Assembly: GCA_030272585.1 (NCBI GenBank)
Contig: BSYQ01000011.1
Location: 682,001 to 746,000 of the forward strand
DNA: 64,000 nt
Source: Bryopsis sp. KO-2023
Taxonomy: Eukaryota > Chlorophyta > Ulvophyceae > Bryopsidales > Bryopsidaceae
Direction: 5' to 3'
Shown here: piece by piece, positions 57,701 through 64,000 of the stretch
Position numbering within the stretch: position 1 is the stretch's first letter
Layout of the letters: every line of letters begins with the position of its first letter
Position numbers and translations under genes: made by a program
Notes under the pieces: model-generated
What the model saw: only the letters and a program-made list of their open reading frames with translations
The model's database searches: none
Told to the model about the DNA's origin: nothing

Positions 57701-60700
57701 TTTCAAATACCCAAAGGAACTTCTGCCTCAAAGTTCAGTTTGAAAAGTTGCTATCCCATCTTGCCAACTGCCAAACACCTTTTGGAAGGACTAACCAACT
57801 TCTTTTCGAAAAATTTGCAAAATAAAGTATATGCTTCTTTCTCAACATTCTGATGCATACCTCTGAATTGCCTAGAAAACTGCTCAGAAAAATCCCAATA
57901 ACACAAATAAGAAAACCGAACGAACTTCTCTTTCGGAATTGTAATGTGCTACTGAACAAAATTCAATTCCTTTCTGCAGCCTGTGAACTCAATAGATTTT
58001 ATTAGAGAATTCAACAGAAAAATAGCAAAAATCTGCTGCAGCTTTTAGAGTCTCAGCAATTCACCTTTCTGCTCAAATATCATTTTCCAATGATGAAAGA
58101 AAGACACCAAATATTTTGCAAGTACCAAAATCTCTGAAACTTCATGTTGTCCCATAATTTCAAAAGCAACATTTGCATATTGAAAACCTGCAAACTGCCA
58201 CTACCACAATCTGCAAATTCTCTGCAACTACTGCCACAGTCTGCAACCCAGCAAACTGGTACTGCCACAATCCAGAACTCTACAAACTGTTGCTGCCAAA
58301 ATTTGCAACTCAGCAAAATACCACTTTCACAATATGCAAACTGTCTTGGAGTAAAGAAGAAGGTTGAATGACTGAAGTTCTGTCTCCCAAAAGAAGTTTC
58401 CAACCTTTTGAAAACCAAGAGATCACCAGTCACTCCAGCAGCTCCTCAGAGTTGAAGCTCCTTGCTGCATAGTGAGCTGCCACATGTCTCCACCAAGTTA
58501 GCCTTCCGCATAGCAATGAAAAGCGAGCGATAGGATCTTGCAACAACAAGTCTCCAGATGTTCTTCAATGAAGAAGTGAGCTTGCTCCTCAATTTTTCCC
58601 TGAAGCATGCTCCCTTCTGTTCCTGCTTCCTCTCTCCTGAGTCAAGAATGTGCAGAGTACCTACAGATTGATTGCATTAATTGTTCCCGAGTTCTTCTAT
58701 GCCTTCTCCGGTTTTCCCATATATGAATCTATACAAACCAGAGTATATGAAAACCCAGAAATTCCACTTGGCCTATCCTGACTTAATGAAATCAACCCTT
58801 TCTTTCGACCAACAAGACTTCACTCAGTGACATTTCCTTTTTCTTTTGAACTCTGCTGCTCAAATAAATATCCTACAACTGAGTGCTGAAAGAATCCATA
58901 CCAATGTACTCTCTGAAATTCAGTAACCTCAAGTAAGCATCAATCTAACTGATTCAATCAATGGTCATGCAAACTTCTGTAAATTCCAAACCAAATGAAT
59001 CCACATCAAAATATGTGTCGTGAACCAGAATATTTCAGTCCACCAAAAACATCCTTGCTAAGACTACAAATGTTCCATTATGCATCGTCCCAAAGTAGTG
59101 AACTATGCATAGTTCCTTAATCCACTCTGCAAGAATAGTGGAACTGAAAACACATATTTACTGACCACCGAGATATTGCAAACACTATCCATGAATTCCC
59201 GTCAGCTCTGAAAGAGTATCACTAACAACCTCTTCCTTTCCTTAGAAACCTTGATGAAAACATGTGTCTCTTTGCAACACCTACTGAAATAAATGCAATT
59301 TTGGAAAAACAAAAACGAAACACTATCCATGAATTCCCGTCAGCTCTGAAAGAGTATCACTAACAACCTCTTCCTTTCCTTAGAAACCTTGATGAAAACA
59401 TGTGTCTCTTTGCAACACCTACTGAAATAAATGCAATTTTGGAAAAACAAAAACGAAACGCATCGGTTCAACCGAGGCCTCCTCCCCATCTGAAATGGAG
59501 CTTGTCCTCAAGCAAAACCATGCAACCATGCAAAACCATATCACTGTCCCAGCTACAGAAAGTTGAGCTGTTCGGAGCAGCCAAAATAACCCCAAACAAC
59601 TGAACAAACTAGTTCAGAAAACAAGCCTGAAAAACTGAAGGCCTGAATTTGCTCTGCCAAAGTCAGAATAATCTGCTGCCCCAGATTGTAACCAAATGTT
59701 CAGTTCTCAACCTTTCTGATATATTTTGTCCTCACACAAATATACACCAACTACGCCACCAAAGATCAAAGCTATTTCTGATTCATTGACTAGAAAAGAA
59801 ATAGAAAAGAAAGAAAACACAGAAAATTTTGCAGCCCTGCAAAGTGTTCCTGCAGCTAACAGGTTCTGCACCTGCAATGTACCAACTGCCCATAACAAAT
59901 TTCCAGATCTCCTGCAAAAATTTTCACTGTCCCTTTTGTTTCTTTGTATGTAAAGCTGAACCTGACCATCGAATGTCATAACCTTCAGCTCCTGATCTTT
60001 GACACCATGCTATCCATGCATCAAGTTCAAACACTAGCCCATTGTGTTTACTAGTACATCGTCATGAAATAAGAGAGCTCATGATACTTCATGTCTAACC
60101 ACTGCAAACAAACTCAAGAAGAAATCCACCTGAAAATCTGAATCCTGCCTGAAAATCTGAAAGAACTATTCTCTTCTTTTCTTTAACTCTGCTGATTTCC
60201 ACTGATTCAAACACCAAATCAGAGATAGATCTTCAGAAACTGAAAATCCTTTGCTTTTCCTTCTGAGCTTTATATTTCTCACAATAATATTTGAACTACC
60301 GCTGGTCCACGTATATATATACTTCTCAAAGAAATCAGAAATATACACTTCACTCCTGATTTTCTTTCTTGATCTCCTGAAAATCTGCAACTCAAACCAG
60401 ATCTAATGTATCTAATCAAAATAAAGCATTTTCCAGATTTCAGTCACTGCCAATTAAGTCCAAAAGTGACTGCAACAATACCAACTTCTGTCACTGAAAA
60501 TTGCTATCTCTGATGCAGTTTGACACAACCATATCTTTCACAGGGAACCCTGAATTTCCCTCAGAAATTTTTCAGCTCAACAACCAGTCTATGGACCTGT
60601 AAAATAGAAATCAGAGTCCTCCTTTCAAGCAAAAATTGCAACTCCATCTGCAGTCTGAAATAGAGCCCAAATCTCTCATTTTCAAGCCTTTCAAATGTTG

Positions 60701-63700
60701 TAATTCTGCCACTGATTTGCCAAACTAATTTCCATCAACAAAACTGAAATGAAAGCTCTTCTGTAGGTTTCTGTATCTGCACATTTTAATTAGCCATACT
60801 CAAGTGGCGACAAATACTAACACCACGAAGATAAATCTCACAATGCATCAGATATTTTTTTCTAAACCAATACTCTGATCCTCTTTCCTCTAGAGCTGAG
60901 GTCTCTTCACACTCTGCAACTCCTAGAAAAGATCATTGTATTTTCCTTCGACTCAACTACATTCCTTCATCAATCTGAAAAGGTGATATCAGATGCAGTT
61001 CACATGTTACTGCATCCACTGAAAATTGCTCTAGCCAATTTCAGAACCCCAGCTAGCTTCTAGTTATAGGCAAGATGTAGATATTCCAATTCTACATCCC
61101 TACCTATCGATATACGATTTTCTCCACGTCACGAAATCACCGACAATAAAAATTCAGTTCCTTCTCAAAACATCAATCGCACGCCGTACACAATCTGCCT
61201 GGCATGTATTCTCATTTCAGCCGCACGCCGCACACGGCCTGCCTGGCATGTCCACTTCACTTCCATAAAACGAAGTTTGGACTATGTCCTTGAAAGTAGA
61301 CTTCATTAGGTCTACCCAGCCCATAACTTCTCGCTCACCAAATCAAGTCTGATGTGCCTGCAGAACACCATCAGAATCAACATGCACTGAAAAATCATGC
61401 AGGTCAGGTGCGACCCCACATGGCCCTACACCCCCTGCCTCCGAGACCTGAGAGGTGGTGGCTCCACTCGGCCGACCAGCCTCCTCATTCCCTGAAACCT
61501 CCTTCAAAATTCCAGCAGATGCTGCTGCCCCTGCGGCAACACCCACTAATTCATCCACTGACCTACTCGCGAGAGACTCTGCCCCCATCAGAGTACCCGC
61601 CAATTCATCCACTGACCTACTTGCGAGAGACTCTGCCTCCATCAGAGTGCTCGCCAATTCATCCACTGACCTACTTGCGAGAGACTCTGCCTCCATCAGA
61701 GTGCCCGCCAATTCATCCACTGACCTACTTGCGAGAGACTCTGCCTCCATCAGAGTGCCCGCCAATTCGTTAACTGCGCAGTCTGCAAGTCCCCTGGGGG
61801 ACCGTCCCCCTCGTCGCCTAGCGGGCCACCTGCAGCACTGCTCACCTTCTCCTCAAGGCCTCCAGAATTTCCTGCACCAGTGTCCCTGCCTGGACCACCA
61901 CCTGCAGAAATTCCATCCACCAGACTTACTTCTCCGTGTTGCGGCTGCACCGGCACTCCAACTACGGAATGGACTCCGCGCCCATAGGCTACCCTCCCCT
62001 GAGGTAACACCCTGTGTGAGTGGCTACGCCGGCCTTCTCACACTCCACTTCTGTCCTCCTTCGCCTCTTTTCTCACTCCTGCAAGTCCTCGCTGGACTTC
62101 CATCCCCGCGAAAACTTGGGGCTGAGCAACTTTCTTGAGGGATGCTGATCTTAGCTTCCCCGCTCAGTTGTCCTACATGAGTGTATGCTTCCCATGGCAC
62201 TCCACTCATGCACCATCTCCTCAGATGTAGCTACACATGGCTTTTCATCTGCAAGAGATATCTGCAAGTCTTGCTCTCTTTTTCTCACTTCACAACCCAT
62301 AAGCACCACCTGGTGCTATCACCTTAAACTCTTTCCTTTGTTTTCTCTTTTCAACTTGTACTCTTCTCGTAAAAAGCACCTAACTATAATGTGGTTGCAC
62401 AAGGATATAAAATCTACCACATTTCACTTTCCTTCTTTTTCCTCCTGTTTTTACTTTAATAAATCAGCAAAATACTGAGTGCACCTCTTTCTTTTGTCAC
62501 AACGAACCACTAAGTACATTATGGCAGTCCAAACACAAAATCTGCCACAGTTTCTTTGTGTAAAGAATGCATGAAAACTTCAGGTGACTCCAGCATATCA
62601 CTAATATACTTTCTATCGCCAACAGGATAGAAACTCTACCAAAATAACTATCAGAAATGTACTCCCTTTGAAAATCAGCAACCACTCTGCATCCAAATGA
62701 AAAAGGAAGAACAGAACTATACCAAACAAGCAAAGAAAACTTCTCTTTTGTTCAGCCATCTGCCCTTTAGACTGCTGCCCTTTTTCTGTGCCTCAAGAGT
62801 ACTACTGCTAGTTCAATAACTGACCTGAAATTTTCTGGAAACCTGAATAAACTTCCAGAATGAGATATATCCTGAAAACCTATTTTCCAACACCTCAAAG
62901 ACACGTAACCAAGAGTGTAACCAGAAATTTCTTTTCTCTAAGACCAAGCTTCTTCAATCAACTCTGCTACCACCAAAGTCTTGTTGAAATAAAAACCTGA
63001 GTACCGAGAAAATGCTGCCATCTACCAATGAAAATACCCTCCTAATCAATGGGTAGGATGTGGCTGTTTTAACACTTCATCCTCCCCATCTGATTTCTTT
63101 TCTCTTTGAAAGACAATCAGTATTTTCAAACAGCTTAATTTCCAGAATTTCCTAGACTACCTTTGAAAATTCAGTCTCTAACAATACTACCACAATTGAG
63201 TATTGTTCCCTTCCAGAAAATTCTCTAATCACTAGCAACTGTTTTCTGCTCAATAAGGGGCATCCTTTAACAAAATAATCTGCCCTCATAGCAATGTATC
63301 CGACTGAAAACTTTCTGCTAGCGGAAAATAGAAGATGTCCTATTTCAGAACACCCATAATAGAAGAAAAGATCAGCTACTGCTGTACCAAACATTTCTTC
63401 AATTCACCACTATCACTCAGCCTACTAAAGAAGAGTTCCATGGACCTATTGGTCCCTTCAAAAATCTACATCTTTTTTTGACTTGCCAAGCAAGGCTGCC
63501 ACAGAAAAATACCTTGCCAACACACCTAATATCTGCCCTGCCAACAACAGAAAATGATCTGCCACTGATCTATAAAAAGACTGATATTCTGTCACTTGTC
63601 CCACCAAACAACAGAAAATAATCTGCCACTAGTCTATTATAGAACGAAAACTTCATGTCATTGACATTCTTCTGAGAATAGCCTGCCACTGGTCTATTCA

Positions 63701-64000
63701 GAAATCAGAGCAATATACCATAGGGTCCATCAAGAAAAAGACAAGACAACCCTTCAACAGAAACACAAACACTATACCTCAACTGACCAATAGATTAGAA
63801 CTGAAAGGTGCCTTAGCTTTCTGCAAGCAACTCTAAAATAAGTTCTGACCTTCAGTTCTCCTCAATTCAAGTTCAGAAACGACTCTGAAAAATTCCCTCA
63901 AGCTATTGTGCATTCACTGAAACACCTGAAAATGTTCCCACAATCAACACAAATGTAGCAAGTGTTCCTGATGTACAAACATCCAAAATATGTATGCACA
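54739..64000 (+). repeat. Large direct duplication, copy 2 (continues past window)
   Basis: Same content and order as 38892-48153: telomere-like run (54747-54786), 2.2-kb host repeat, target-site CCTTC, left LTR and element interior. No base difference noticed over 9,262 bp. Confidence 0.95.
56981..64000 (-). mobile_element. Second copy of the LTR element, cut by the window end
   Basis: Left LTR 56981-57631, polypurine tract 57632-57640, tandem 138-bp repeat 59180-59455 and 54-bp minisatellite 61548-61763. It sits at the same site in the same host repeat as copy 1, so it was copied by the duplication and is not an independent insertion. Confidence 0.92.

Overview
The window looks like nuclear DNA of a green alga or early streptophyte. 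Its genes are split by many short GT-AG introns. They include an LHC antenna protein, a plastid-type dihydrolipoamide dehydrogenase and a nuclear SufB, both with simple transit peptides (no preceding signal peptide, so a primary plastid), a plant-type mitochondrial ATP synthase subunit g, and a plant-like PHD-finger protein. No rRNA, complete tRNA, CRISPR or bacterial operon was seen. All gene models below were spliced by eye; where it is stated, exon phases were checked to add up.

Layout. 0-38.9 kb is genic: LHC last exon (2-189, -); a 198-aa unknown membrane protein (1479-3352, +); an 18-copy 142-bp tandem array (4161-6702); a possible 50-aa protein (7928-8401, +); plastid LPD (9172-12756, -, 10 exons) divergent from eIF4A (13746-16654, +, 7 exons); a Harbinger-type MITE (18035-18453); ATP synthase g (19694-21511, -, 3 exons); a large PHD-finger/proline-rich gene (22598-31827, -, at least 14 exons); an intronless 146-aa protein (33426-33866, +); SUFB (35390-38574, -, 7 exons).

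38.9-64 kb is repeat-dominated. A 9,352-bp LTR retrotransposon (41134-50485, minus orientation, 651-bp LTRs that look identical, TSD CCTTC, PBS and PPT visible) carries no recognisable gag-pol, so it looks like a non-autonomous LARD-type element. It sits in a 2.2-kb non-coding repeat. That repeat plus the element recurs from 54739 to the window end, 15,847 bp away, with no difference noticed. Between the copies (50.5-54.7 kb) lies a row of incomplete gene pieces, all on the minus strand: a short ankyrin-like gene, a frameshifted glucose-6-phosphate dehydrogenase fragment and a transportin (karyopherin-beta2) fragment.

The genes do not form one pathway. LPD (plastid pyruvate dehydrogenase E3), SufB (plastid Fe-S assembly) and LHC serve the plastid, ATP synthase g the mitochondrion, eIF4A translation. 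The most notable signals are the very recent large duplication, the coding-less LTR element, the gene-fragment mosaic, the tandem array, the MITE, and a short repeat family whose four copies all lie in introns.
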